Of a stretch of 64,000 nucleotides of DNA, positions 52,525-63,400 are shown piece by piece. The DNA is taken from contig NC_063013.1 in NCBI RefSeq assembly GCF_020509005.1, positions 1,054,001-1,118,000 on the forward strand. Reading direction: 5' to 3'. The notes under the pieces were generated by a model. The model was not told where the DNA came from, searched no databases, and saw only the letters and a program-made list of their open reading frames with translations. Position 1 is the first letter of the stretch, and every line of letters starts with the position of its first letter. The position numbers and the translations under genes were made by a program. This DNA comes from Fulvia fulva. Lineage: Eukaryota; Ascomycota; Dothideomycetes; Mycosphaerellales; Mycosphaerellaceae.

Positions 52525-53685
52525 ATGGGTGACCACGCCACCGATAGAGGTGTCAACCTCGACAACCAAGACACTCCATTCCACTTCAGTGAGTGGACTG
52601 ACATCCCCTTCTCGAACGCCGCTGCCTTCGGTGCCTGGGCAAACGCCAACCCCGACACCGCCTACGCTCTCATCAACCGCACCGTCTCCTCTTTCCGCGA
52701 GACCGCCCAGCAGGTCGAGCAAGCAAACAACCAAGCAACATACCTTCAAGGTATTGTGAACACCTTCCAGAACCTCGCCCCGCACGCCGACGACAACCGC
52801 CGCCAGCACTTCTCCAAGAAGGTCAACGACCCAGACGAGTTCGACGGCAACAAGAGCAAGTTTGAGGCATTTGAGACACAGCTCACCATCAAGCTGTTGG
52901 CTAATGCCGACCCCTTTCCGCAAGAGAAGGACAAAGTCACGTACGTCTTCTCCCTCCTTCGGGGAGACGCCGCGGCTCAGGTACAACACTACATCGACAA
53001 CGCCACGCAGACTATCGGCTGCCCGGACGTCCTCACCTTGATGCAGGACCTCCGTGCTGCCTTTGGTGATCCAGACCGTAGAGCCACCGCCCAGAACGCC
53101 ATCCACAACCTCCTCCAGAAGAACAAGAGCTTCGCCGAGTACCTCGCGGCCTTCAACCGCGACATCGGGTTCACCGGCTACAACGAAGAGACCAAGAAGA
53201 GCACTCTCCGCCGTGGTTTGTCAGCAGAGCTTCTTCGAGCCCTCGAGGACAAGGACGTCGGTGCTATGAGCTTCCGTGAGCTCGTCGAGACCTGCCAGCG
53301 CCTCGACTCCAACATGAAACACACCGCCTCTCTCCTCGCTTCCCGTTCTCAAGGTCGTCAGCCTCGTGGTCCCGGAAGCCACTTCGCTGCTCCACTAGGC
53401 GCCGCCGCTCCTACGGCTCTCCCTCCCGTCTCTGTAGGTGACGCTATGGATCTCAGCGCTGGTGCCGCCGTCCCTCGAGTCCAGGGCCTCGTCAACGGTA
53501 AGCTCACTCCCGAAGAGAAGCTTCGCCGTCGCCAGGCCGGACTCTGCACCTACTGCGGCGGTCCAGGCCACATCGCAGCCAACTGTCCGCAGCTCGCTGC
53601 CCGTAACGCCCGCAACCCGGTTCGCGGCGCTGTCGGCGCTATCGAGCCTGCTCCTGCTGCTCCCGCTGAGCAGGAAAAAGCCTAG
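52525..53685 (+). CDS. Gypsy C2 gag
   Basis: 386 residues from ATG 52525, identical to C1 gag except for Pro in place of His in ADxFPQ. It has the same capsid region, one CCHC knuckle (CTYCGGPGHIAANC) and the same 16-base overlap with pol before TAG 53683-53685. It is intact. Confidence 0.9.
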   Translation: MGDHATDRGVNLDNQDTPFHFSEWTDIPFSNAAAFGAWANANPDTAYALINRTVSSFRETAQQVEQANNQATYLQGIVNTFQNLAPHADDNRRQHFSKKVNDPDEFDGNKSKFEAFETQLTIKLLANADPFPQEKDKVTYVFSLLRGDAAAQVQHYIDNATQTIGCPDVLTLMQDLRAAFGDPDRRATAQNAIHNLLQKNKSFAEYLAAFNRDIGFTGYNEETKKSTLRRGLSAELLRALEDKDVGAMSFRELVETCQRLDSNMKHTASLLASRSQGRQPRGPGSHFAAPLGAAAPTALPPVSVGDAMDLSAGAAVPRVQGLVNGKLTPEEKLRRRQAGLCTYCGGPGHIAANCPQLAARNARNPVRGAVGAIEPAPAAPAEQEKA

Positions 53686-56600
53686 GTCTTCCTCATCGAC
53701 GCGATGAAGACCAAGAACAACGTTTACCGAAAGTGAAGAGAGGAAAGAAGTTGAGGATCAATACAGCACAGCTAGACCTGTACGACGAGACGGGCAAGGA
53801 CCACGCTTGCAAACCGTTCGTCACGAATGTAAATATCGGCTCAAAGAAACTCTCTTCTTCCAATCTCACTCTCATGGACACTGGCGCACTAGGCGAGTCT
53901 TTTATGGACTATAAACTCGCGACCTCTCTCAACCTCGAACCCCAGGAACTGAAGTACCCTCGCACCCTTGAACTCTTTGACGGCACGGAGACTACCACTG
54001 GTAAGATTACTCATGTTGTACACACGTCAATCACCCTCGGAGGCAAGCGTATGTCGATCACCAGCTTCCTTACGTCCCTACCGCATCAGAAGTTTATCCT
54101 CGGCCTCCCCTGGTTCAGACGACACCGACCTATCATCGACTGGACTTCCCTTACTGTCAGCTTCCCTCCAGAAGTTCCTCCGGCACCTCCGCCTTCTCCG
54201 CCGCCTCAGCGCGGTCCTGAGTATACCAAGATCTTCCAGGTGAACGCCGCTGCCTTCACCACTGCTGCTAAGCAGCCCAAAGCTCAAGTCTTCGCCGCCT
54301 CTCTCCGCGATATCGACATCGCCCTCGAGAAGCTCGACAAGAAGCGTACACCTACCGACCCTGCTACGAAGGTCCCTCCTTGGGCACACCACATCCTCCA
54401 CGTATTCGATGCTAAAGCCGCAGACGAGCTGCCTCCTCATCGCCCTCACGACCACAAGATTGAGCTAGAAGAAGGTGCAGAGACACCGTTCGGACCGTTA
54501 TATTCCATGTCCCGAGAAGAGCTTATCGTCCTCAAGAGATACCTCGAAGAGAACCTAAAGAAGGGGTTCATTCGAGCGAGCCGTTCCAGCGCTGGCAGTC
54601 CCGTCATGTTCGTCAAGAAGCCCGGCGGTGGTCTACGCTTCTGCGTAGACTACCGAGGCTTGAACGCTGTTACAAAGAAGAACCGCTACCCAATACCGTT
54701 GATTCAGGAGACGCTCGAGCGCCTCTCTAAGGCCAAGTACTTCACCAAGCTCGATGTCATCGCTGCGTTCAACAAGTTACGAATGGCAGAAGGACACGAG
54801 TATCTCACAGCCTTCCGTACTCGCTACGGGCTGTTCGAGTCGCTCGTTATGCCCTTCGGCGTTTGTAACGGGCCTAGTACCTTCCAGAACTTCATTAACG
54901 ACATCCTTCAGGAGTTCCTCGATCAGTTCTGCACTGCCTACATCGACGACATCCTAGTCTATAGCGAGACCAAGGAGGAGCACCGCGAGCACGTCTGTAA
55001 GGTCCTTCAGAAGCTCGCAGACGCCGGCTTGCAGCTCGACATCGACAAGTGCGAGTTTGAGAAGACCGAAGTCAAGTTCCTTGGTTTGATCATTACCGCA
55101 GACGGCATCAAGATGGACCAAGAGAAGATCGACGCTATCGTCGAATGGGATGCTCCTACGAACGTCAAAGAGGTCCAGGGTTTCCTAGGCTTTGCCAACT
55201 TCTACCGCCGCTTCATCCACGCATTTTCGGGCGTGGTACGCCCTTTGACGAAGCTCACGCGCAAGGGTGAGAAGTTCGCCTGGACCGACGAATGCCAGGA
55301 GGCTTTTGACTTGCTCAAAGCGAAGTTTGTTGAGAACCCGCTTCTACGGCACTTCGATTTCGAACTGGAGACCCGTGTAGAGACCGACGCATCCGACGGC
55401 GTGGTGGGCGGTGTCCTGCTACAACGCCGCTCGCCTGAATCCCCCTGGTTACCTGTCGCCTTCCTCTCCAAGAAGATGACCGCCACGGAGTGTAACTACG
55501 AGATCTACGACAAGGAGCTTCTCGCCATCGTCAAAGCTTTCGAAGAGTGGCGCCCCGAGCTCGAAGGCTCTGCTATGCCCGTCCAAGTAAGCTCCGACCA
55601 TAAGAACCTCGTCTACTTTATGAAGAGCAAGCTGCTCAATCGTCGCCAGGCCCGCTGGAGCGAGTTCCTCTCCCGGTTCAACTTCGTGATCTCGTACACG
55701 CCCGGCAAGGCCAACTCGATGGCCGACGCCCTTACCCGCCGCCCTGGTGACTCTCCAGTTGATCGAAGAGGGGGCCGGCAAATCGCAGGGCAACAAGTCA
55801 TCAAAGAGCACAACCTCTCTTCCGAGCTTCGAGAGTACCTATCGAACGGCCAGCCTACGCTCGCCGCTTCCTTTGCTACTCTCGTGCTCGCTCCTGCCTA
55901 CCTTGACGAGAGTGACGATGAATCCGAGCCTGAAGAATACGCCTCGGACGCTGAGGACTTGAACGACGATGAAGAGGGCTCAGTAACGACCGACGGCTCA
56001 TCCGAATCAGACTTTGAGGGGTTTGATAATGAGGAGCAGCCCGAAGGCATCATGGCACGAGTACGAACAGCGTACGATGCCGACATAGACGCCCAAGAGT
56101 TAGTTCAGGCCCTTGAATCTGGCGCGAGGACATTCCCGGGCTTCTCGCTGTCCGAGTGCGAGCTCCAGGGAGGTGTCGTCTACTTCCGTAAGAAGCTTTA
56201 CGTACCGCAGCCCGAAGGCTCTAATATCCGAGCTGAGATTCTTCAAATCATCCACGACTCCGCCTCTGGGGGTCACCCAGGCGTAGCCAAGACCCACAAG
56301 CTCCTCGCTAGGTATTACTGGTGGCCGCATTCCTGGAAGGACGTCCGCCGCTACGTGCTGAACTGCGCTGCTTGCCGAAGAGCCAAAGCTAACCGCCACC
56401 GTCCCCACGGTCTCTTGCACCCTCTCCCGGCTCCTGATCGTCCGTGGAAGCACATCACTATGGACTTTATCACCGATCTTCCTCACGGCAAGACCTTCAG
56501 CGGCGTGAAAGCAAAGGCCCTTCTAGTGATCGTGGACCGTCACTCCAAGGACCGGTACATGATCCCGTGCTGGAGCATGACCGCAAAGGAGACTGCTCGC

Positions 56601-58109
56601 TTGTTCTACGAATTCGTCTGGCGCTTGCAAGGCCTCCCGGATAGCATCACCTCTGACAGAGGCACCCAGTTCATCTCGCACTTCTGGAAGCGTCTGTGTG
56701 CTATCCTAGGCATCAAGCATAACCTCTCGACCAGTTTTCAGCCACAGACCGACGGCCAGACCGAAATTACGAACGCTATCCTCGAGCAGGTCCTTCGTTG
56801 CTTCGTCGACTACCACCAGAAGGATTGGCCTCAGCATATCCCTGCGGTGGAGTTCGCTACTCGTAACTGGGACTCGGAGACTACTGGCTACTCTCCCTTC
56901 TATACTACGAGAGGTTACCACCCTCGTACAGGCATGGAACCAGAAGAACCTCTCCCGCCTACCGAAGACGCAAACGAGCAAGCAGCAGACGAGTTCGCTA
57001 CTATGCTCTCACAGATCCATGAAGAAGTTCACGACGAGATGGTGTACGCACAAGCAATCTACGAGGATCAAGCCAATCGTCGTCGCCAGCCAGCTCCCGA
57101 CTACCAAGTAGGCGATATGGTCTACCTCAACTCCAAGAACATCAAGACAGACCGCCCCTCCAAGAAGCTGAACTGGAAGAACCTAGGTCCTTTTGAGATC
57201 ACCGAGCGTATCAGTTCACACGCCTACCGTCTAGCTCTTCCTGCGAACATAAAGATCCACGACGTCTTCCATCCCGTACGCCTTCGGCCGTCGGCTGAGG
57301 ACCCATTCCCGAACCAAAACCAAGACATGCCAGGTCCTCCCGATGAAGTAGAAGTCGACGAGCCTGTTAACCTACCTTCTGACGACTATGCCGTCCGCAA
57401 GATCCGGGGAATCCGCGTAGAGCCCAACGACGTTGAAGGACTACCGCCGATCAAGTATGAAGTCGAATGGCAAGGTTGCCCTGAGTGGGATACCTCATGG
57501 GAACCTATCCAACATATCATCTTCAATCGTCAAGCAATCGAAGAATACCACGCCCGCGCAGACGGCCCAGAAGTCAACATCGGCAGGCTCTTCGAATCTG
57601 AGCTTTTCGACGGGGCTTACCAATGGTGTATCGACCATGACATCAGGCCTAGGCCTGGTACTGAAGCTGAACATCCTCGATATGTGGAACTACTACGGCT
57701 TCGTAGGAACTCAGCTTTGTTCGGGGGGGCTACTGTCATGGTCTCCCCACAGAGTGTACAGAAGGTGGGGACAGAAGAGCCTCAGAGTGCTCAGAAGTCG
57801 TCAAGAAGTGACAGTCCAGCTTGGTGTGTGAGCGCCAAGAATCACATGCCCCGCAACATTCGCTACGGGACCCAGCCCTCCAAATTCACCCCTCTACCAA
57901 ACCTTGACAGATTCACTTCGGCTCGTGACTGTGTGACTCACGGCACTCCCGCGAGCACCCGCGACTGCGCTGGACCCTGGAAGAAGCACGTGGAAGACTC
58001 GGAACGTAGGGCAGGTTGGAATAAGGTTTTGAGCAAAGCTGCTGAGCGCGGCTTCGCACGGGTTAGCCCTGTTGATGCGGGGACACGCACTCGCGAGGGT
58101 CGCGTATAA
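53670..58109 (+). CDS. Gypsy C2 pol, C-terminus encoded by the 3' LTR
   Basis: The frame opens at 53670, -1 relative to gag. From codon 53733 it is 1458 residues with protease DTGA (49-52), YIDD (403-406), RNase H, integrase Asp911/Asp975/Glu1011 and a chromodomain (about 1221-1275), as in C1; one visible difference is Leu for Phe in FVWRxQ. There is no stop before the LTR: about 125 codons of the 3' LTR are read as pol, ending at TAA 58107-58109, which lies within the LTR TATA box (58105-58112). Whether the extension stays on the mature protein is unknown. It appears functional. Confidence 0.92.
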   Translation, partial: AGKSLGLPHRRDEDQEQRLPKVKRGKKLRINTAQLDLYDETGKDHACKPFVTNVNIGSKKLSSSNLTLMDTGALGESFMDYKLATSLNLEPQELKYPRTLELFDGTETTTGKITHVVHTSITLGGKRMSITSFLTSLPHQKFILGLPWFRRHRPIIDWTSLTVSFPPEVPPAPPPSPPPQRGPEYTKIFQVNAAAFTTAAKQPKAQVFAASLRDIDIALEKLDKKRTPTDPATKVPPWAHHILHVFDAKAADELPPHRPHDHKIELEEGAETPFGPLYSMSREELIVLKRYLEENLKKGFIRASRSSAGSPVMFVKKPGGGLRFCVDYRGLNAVTKKNRYPIPLIQETLERLSKAKYFTKLDVIAAFNKLRMAEGHEYLTAFRTRYGLFESLVMPFGVCNGPSTFQNFINDILQEFLDQFCTAYIDDILVYSETKEEHREHVCKVLQKLADAGLQLDIDKCEFEKTEVKFLGLIITADGIKMDQEKIDAIVEWDAPTNVKEVQGFLGFANFYRRFIHAFSGVVRPLTKLTRKGEKFAWTDECQEAFDLLKAKFVENPLLRHFDFELETRVETDASDGVVGGVLLQRRSPESPWLPVAFLSKKMTATECNYEIYDKELLAIVKAFEEWRPELEGSAMPVQVSSDHKNLVYFMKSKLLNRRQARWSEFLSRFNFVISYTPGKANSMADALTRRPGDSPVDRRGGRQIAGQQVIKEHNLSSELREYLSNGQPTLAASFATLVLAPAYLDESDDESEPEEYASDAEDLNDDEEGSVTTDGSSESDFEGFDNEEQPEGIMARVRTAYDADIDAQELVQALESGARTFPGFSLSECELQGGVVYFRKKLYVPQPEGSNIRAEILQIIHDSASGGHPGVAKTHKLLARYYWWPHSWKDVRRYVLNCAACRRAKANRHRPHGLLHPLPAPDRPWKHITMDFITDLPHGKTFSGVKAKALLVIVDRHSKDRYMIPCWSMTAKETARLFYEFVWRLQGLPDSITSDRGTQFISHFWKRLCAILGIKHNLSTSFQPQTDGQTEITNAILEQVLRCFVDYHQKDWPQHIPAVEFATRNWDSETTGYSPFYTTRGYHPRTGMEPEEPLPPTEDANEQAADEFATMLSQIHEEVHDEMVYAQAIYEDQANRRRQPAPDYQVGDMVYLNSKNIKTDRPSKKLNWKNLGPFEITERISSHAYRLALPANIKIHDVFHPVRLRPSAEDPFPNQNQDMPGPPDEVEVDEPVNLPSDDYAVRKIRGIRVEPNDVEGLPPIKYEVEWQGCPEWDTSWEPIQHIIFNRQAIEEYHARADGPEVNIGRLFESELFDGAYQWCIDHDIRPRPGTEAEHPRYVELLRLRRNSALFGGATVMVSPQSVQKVGTEEPQSAQKSSRSDSPAWCVSAKNHMPRNIRYGTQPSKFTPLPNLDRFTSARDCVTHGTPASTRDCAGPWKKHVEDSERRAGWNKVLSKAAERGFARVSPVDAGTRTREGRV

Positions 58110-58253
58110 ATATCTGGCCTTCCCCAGGCCTCTCTTGCTTTCTTCGTCTTTTGTTTTGTGTAGCAATCATACCATACCCTTTTGCATCTGCACTTCGCAC
58201 CTGCATTCTCGCTTTCACCCTTGCATCTCACAGGCCAGGCTCTCGCCCTGACA
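57734..58253 (+). repeat. 3' LTR of Gypsy C2
   Basis: 520 bp, matches 51963-52482 with no difference that I can see. A G-run (57723-57729) just upstream is the likely polypurine tract. Confidence 0.93.
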
Positions 58254-58258
58254 ACATT
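58254..58258 (+). repeat. Target-site duplication of Gypsy C2 (right)
   Basis: ACATT, repeated from 51958-51962. Confidence 0.9.
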
Positions 58259-60162
58259 ACTAGGTCATAAGTGACGGTCCCTAAATTATCTCTTAGAAAG
58301 AGAAAGGCTGACTATAATGTTAAGGGCTATGACATGAAACAGAAAGCCCTAAAATCTATAATCCCTAAGCCCGAACTAACTACTAAAGTAGGAGAAGCAA
58401 TAGACCTCTTAGAGAACCTTACTGCTTTTCACTAAGCTTTCTTTGTAGCTATGCATTTAGTAGACAGTTCAATACTATAGGATAGCGAATTCCTAGAAGA
58501 AGTTAAGGAAATGGCCTTTATAGTAAATATAGAAGCTATTATATATAAGTAAGAGATCCTAATTCCAAAATCCTATAAGGATGCTATAAATGATAAGAAA
58601 TAGGGACGTCTTCAGAAGGAAGCAATTCAAAAGGAACTAGATGCTCTATAGAGTAACAATACCTAGGAAAATTCTGTTCTACTAAAAGGAGCAAATATGG
58701 TTACATCAAGATAGGTCTTTGATATTAAGGGAAGTATTAGTAGAGCTATTGAAAAGTTCAAGGCTAGACTAGATATAAGGGGCTTCTTATAGAAGTTTGG
58801 TATTGACTTTATAGAGACATTTGCACCTATAGTAAGACAGGACACCCTTAGGGTGTTTATAGCTATTATGTATAAGAAGGATCTTTATCGTTACTAAGTG
58901 GATATGAACAATGCATTTATAGAAAGCACACTCTATAAAGACATCTTTATGTTACTACTATAAGGAGTTGAGCTTCTACTAAACATAGTGTTCAAAATCC
59001 TTAAAAGCTTGTATAGACTTAAGTAAGTAGCTAGAGATTAGAATCAACTCTATGTGTTAAAGCTTAGAGAGATTGGATTCATACAGTCAGAAGTAGATCT
59101 ATACCTACTTATCTATAAGAAGAGGGAGATCATAATCCTTATATATATATAGATAATATTCTAATTACTACACTAAAGTTAATAGATGTTCTCTAGTTGA
59201 AAAGAGAACTTGGCAAGATCTTCAAGATTAAAGATCTAGGTGAACCTAAAAAGATCCTTAGTATAAGAGTCATAAGTGTTAGGAAGAGAGGAATCCTAAA
59301 ACTTGACTAAGGACACTTTATTAGGGATAGCCTAGCTAAGATAGGAATGGACTATAAGAAGGCAGCACCTATATACTCACCTATAGACAGCTATGAGGCC
59401 CTTAAACTTTAAAGCTATATAGATAAGAGGTGTAACAAGGCAGAGTACTAGAGTATTAATAGTACTTAGATATAGCTAGTAACAATTATAAGGCTAGACA
59501 TTGCTTTTGCCCTAGGAAGGATAAGCTTATTTGTAAGTGACCTATCCACCTACTATATAAAGGCTTTGAAGAAGATCACTAGGTACCTAAGATCATACCC
59601 TGATCTAGGACTTCAGTTCTCAAAGTCTGGAAAAGGACACCTTATTGGATACTGTGATTCTGATTATGCAATGGACAAAGCAGACAGAGTCTCAATCCTT
59701 GGGTATGTCTTCTTCCTCTGTAGGGCACCAGTTTCTTGGATGAGCAAGAAGCAAAAGTCTGTAGCAACATCCACAATGGAGGCTGAATACATGGCTATGA
59801 ATGCATATGCGAAGCAGTCCCAATTCCTAGCTTCACTGCTAAGGGAAATGGATTGTCCAGAGTTAGTGGGAGACTGTTCCCATCAACCAAGAATCACTGG
59901 AAACCAGGAGACTGTATCAAATTTGAGACCAGTCCAATTAAGAGGTGACAATCAAGCTGCCCTCACCCTAGTGAAAGATGCACATGTTCATAACAAGTCG
60001 AAGCACATTGACATTGCCTATAACGCTGTTAGGAAACTTTGGTGGAGGAGGCTTATTGCTGTTGAGTACACCCCAACCTCTGAGATGGTTGCAGACGGGT
60101 TTACAAAACCAAAGACTGGTCCACACTTCCAGAGGTTTGTAAGCCAGCTGAACCTGTCATAA
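58259..60162 (+). pseudogene. Copia pol, 3' part (reverse transcriptase, RNase H)
   Basis: Recoded from about 58580, the reading is AIQKELDALQSNN, then KARLDIRGF, ETFAPIVRQDTLR, VDMNNAFIES and YIDNILI near 59145-59165 (YVDD in active Copia; the second Asp is now Asn). This is the Copia reverse transcriptase with many TAG/TAA codons. From about 59560 the frame is clean: 59566-60162 encodes the RNase H end with GYCDSDYA, SWMSKKQKSVATSTMEAEY, RGDNQAALTLV and HIDIAYN, ending TAA 60160-60162. A purine-rich tract at 60217-60227 precedes the 3' LTR. The break from mutated to clean sequence is abrupt. Confidence 0.82.
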
Positions 60163-60227
60163 AAAGGTCCAAGTACTATTGACAGGAAGTGAGCAGACTG
60201 TAACCTCCTATACGAGATGAGTGGGAG

Positions 60228-60462
60228 TGTTAAGATGTAGCATCTCAAAGGGAGTCAACAATCAGGAAGTGATCTGGCAGCCTGAGGCATCCACGATGAC
60301 TCAGCTTGTAGGGAGATACCTTCTCTCCCCTTTAGCTTAGATAGACATCCAACACAATCAACATATTGGTTCCTGATATATTGCTGCATGCTCGTGCTAT
60401 TAGTCAGTTGAAGATTGATCTCTTACTCCACTCCGCTACTATCTACCCGTACCTGTTTAATA
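60228..60462 (+). repeat. 3' LTR of the Copia element
   Basis: 235 bp, begins TGTTAAGATG and ends TTTAATA (CA end changed to TA). It is followed by GTTCT. Confidence 0.9.
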
Positions 60463-60467
60463 GTTCT
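60463..60467 (+). repeat. Target-site duplication of the Copia element (right)
   Basis: GTTCT, repeated from 42246-42250. Confidence 0.85.
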
Positions 60468-63400
60468 TATAATTAGAGTATACGAGGATAGGCTTGCCGC
60501 TCTCGTCGGTAAGGTACTCGAAGTCGGTCTTATCGCCGTCGATGTCCCTAGACATAAGCTCCGGTTTCTACTCCTCGAACGCCTTAACGATAGCAAGTAA
60601 CTCCTTATTATATATGTTATAGTTACATTCTTATAGTAACATCTTCTTTAATATAAATGTAACCGGGCGCTAAATACAATTATTACCCTTTTACGACATA
60701 ATAGTAGCCGTAACGAAATCCGATACGTCCGTTTCAAGTTTAGTTTCTCTACTAGCTACGAAATACGCGAGTACGATGTCATCTTCTATAAAGGCTAGCT
60801 TTATACGGTCGAAGGCTTACTAATAGGTATTATCCTATAGCTAAGGTACGTCCTTCTTAGTAAGTTGTGTTATAGGATACGCGATGCCTAAGTAGTTATA
60901 AATAAACCTACGATAGAAGTTATAGAATCCTAGGAATAACAAGATGTCCGTTAGGTTACGAGGGGTCTCCTATTCCTAAATCGTAGCGATCTTTTCCTTA
61001 TCTATCTTGATCCTATTAGTACTAATAATAAGGCCTAGGTACTTGGTCTCCTAGACGTAGAACTCGTACTTATCGATGTCAAGCTAGAGGCTAGCCTCCT
61101 AAAGCTTAGCTATCACCTTGTCTATATACTCGATATGCTCCTCGAGAGTGTCGCTAAAGATCAGAGCGTTATTAAGGTACGCGGAGGTAAAGTTATCGAG
61201 GTACTCTCGTAGGGCATCGTTAACATATAACTAGAACGTACTAGGGGTATTGTATAATCTAAATGGTATAACCAAGTATTCGAGCTGCCTATACCGTGTT
61301 ATAAAGGCAGTCTTCTATTTATCGCCTTCTATAATACGTAGGCGATTAAATACGGCGATAACGTCGAGCTTAGTAAAGTACTGCTTCCTACTAATCCGGT
61401 TTAGGGTGTCTTAGATAAGCGGAATAGGGTACCTAGACTTGACTATAATAGCATTTAAAGCTCGGTAGTTAATATATACTCGTAGACCGCCGCCCGGTTT
61501 ACGTATAATAATAACTAGCGAAGCGGCCGGTAAATTACTACGCTAGATATTGCCTTTCTCGAGCTAGTCGTCGACCTAAGCTTTTACTACCTTAGACTCT
61601 TTATTAGATATTAGATATAGGCGTTTGAAAGGTGGTCTAGCATCCTACTTCAGCTTGATCTCGTGATCTAAGCCTAGCTAATACGGAGGTAGCTTACTTA
61701 ATTCTGCTTTTAAGAAGAGGTCCTTTCTATACTAGTAGTAGGCTAGCGACTTCGCTATATCGGCTTCCTTCTCCTTCCTATATAACTTCTCTATAAAGAC
61801 ATCGTAATCTACTACGCTTATAGCGTATACTTCCGCCTAGTACTCTTAGCGGTGTCGTAGTATACGGTAATAGGAATCTTCGACGTATATAGCGTAGGCG
61901 AAGGTAGCTTTACTACCTATGACTTTTCGTACTATTATAGTATATAGGCCTAATACTTATGTAGTTACGGGGTTAGCTACGCTCTTACTAGCGTAAGTCT
62001 CGCGCGGGTTGATCTATATCGTATAGACTTTAGCCCCCTTTATACGAGATAGCTTACGGAGTCCGTAGAGGCTAATTTGCTTAATATCGCCTTTACTCGT
62101 ATAGTACCTAACACGCTCTACGCTAACTCCTTCGATAGGTTAAGAGACCGGTATAGCGGAGATGTCTAGTCGTTCAAGGCTATTATAGTCTAGTAGAGGG
62201 GTTGCTAGTGTTTCGGTAGGAGGTAAGACTATAGGTAGTATAATATCCTAGTAAAGGGAGTAGCTACGGTAGCTAGCATTATTAAATATAATTCTATGTT
62301 GCTTCTAGTCCTTATAAGGGCTGTGTTTTGCGTACTAACCTAAGCCTAACACGATGTCGTAGTAAGTATCGGTAACTAGACACTTTACGATTTCGGTATA
62401 GCCCTATAGGTTAAGCTCGATATTTATTACTTTCGAAATGATAGTAGGGGCTTACGAGCCGTCCCCTAGTCCGAGAGTAAAAGGTTCAATATTATATAAA
62501 TAGAAGTTATGTTTTTACGCGTAGGAAGTGTTTACGAGTTTAGAGTTAGTTCCGTTATCGAGAAAGGTGTATATATAATATCTATTTGCCCTACCCTCTA
62601 CTACAAAGTGATACGAGACTTCGGGTCCTTTATCTACTTCTATAGAGGGTGTGTTCGGACGGGCTTATAAGGAAAATGCCTATACTGTTCTTATACCGTA
62701 ATGTTTATATTCGTGTTCGTATTCGTAAGGTAAGTAATAGTGCTTATACTAATATAACACTTCCTATATCGGACTATTATCTTTTACGCTTAGATAATAG
62801 TCTAGGCGTTTTCCGCCGGTAGTACTACTACTATAGCGGTTAGACTATTGTTAGCGGTCTTTCGCTTTAGGCGCTCGTAGGGGTCGAGTAGATAGCTAGC
62901 TACTCCTAAGGCGTATCCGGTACCGCGGTACTATAGGTAGCTACCGCTTATAGTAATCTAGGTACGCTAATCTTAGGTAAGTAGTACGAGGTTCTTATAT
63001 TGCTTAGGCCGGTCCTTCTATAGAAGCAAGGCCTAGTTAGTATACGGTAAGCGACTAAGCGGTATACTAGTATTAGCGGGAATCGCTAGCGGTATTACCT
63101 AGCCGATAGTAGGCGTAGTTATACCTAGCGTCGCGCCCGGAGGCTTGCCGCTAGATAGCTTCTTGTTATCCTTATTATCGTTAACCTTTTAAGGTAGGTC
63201 GATATCGAGCTAAGCTATCTCGCTCTCTAGGCGATAGTATTACGAAGCTAGGCCCTCGACTATCTTGAATTCCGTAAGTCCTATAAGACGGGTACGGTAC
63301 TTAAAGCTAAGCTTCTTCTTTAGCTTAAGAGTTTCCTACCTACGGCTTAAAGCTAGCGGTAGGCGAGCGCGTTCCTTCTAGTACTTAGCGTAGAATAGAG

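Larger units (their letters stand above)
51963..58253 (+). mobile_element. Gypsy C2, intact chromodomain LTR retrotransposon, 6291 bp
   Basis: LTRs of 520 bp at 51963-52482 and 57734-58253 look identical by eye, and the target duplication ACATT occurs at 51958-51962 and 58254-58258. Gag and pol are open and there is no RIP signature. Identical LTRs mean a recent insertion. It lies in the same orientation as C1 and the Copia host element. Confidence 0.95.
42251..60462 (+). mobile_element. Copia retrotransposon carrying two nested Gypsy elements
   Basis: LTRs of 235 bp (42251-42485, 60228-60462) and a 5-bp duplication GTTCT bound the element. Without the two nested Gypsy insertions and their duplications it is about 5.6 kb, the normal Copia size. 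Domain order is gag, protease, integrase, reverse transcriptase, RNase H, which defines Copia. The left 2.7 kb and right 0.9 kb keep ordinary CA/TG content and open frames. The middle (about 45200-45626 and 58259-59550) is RIP-like with many TAG codons. It sits between the RNase H and integrase regions of Gypsy B. Confidence 0.9.
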
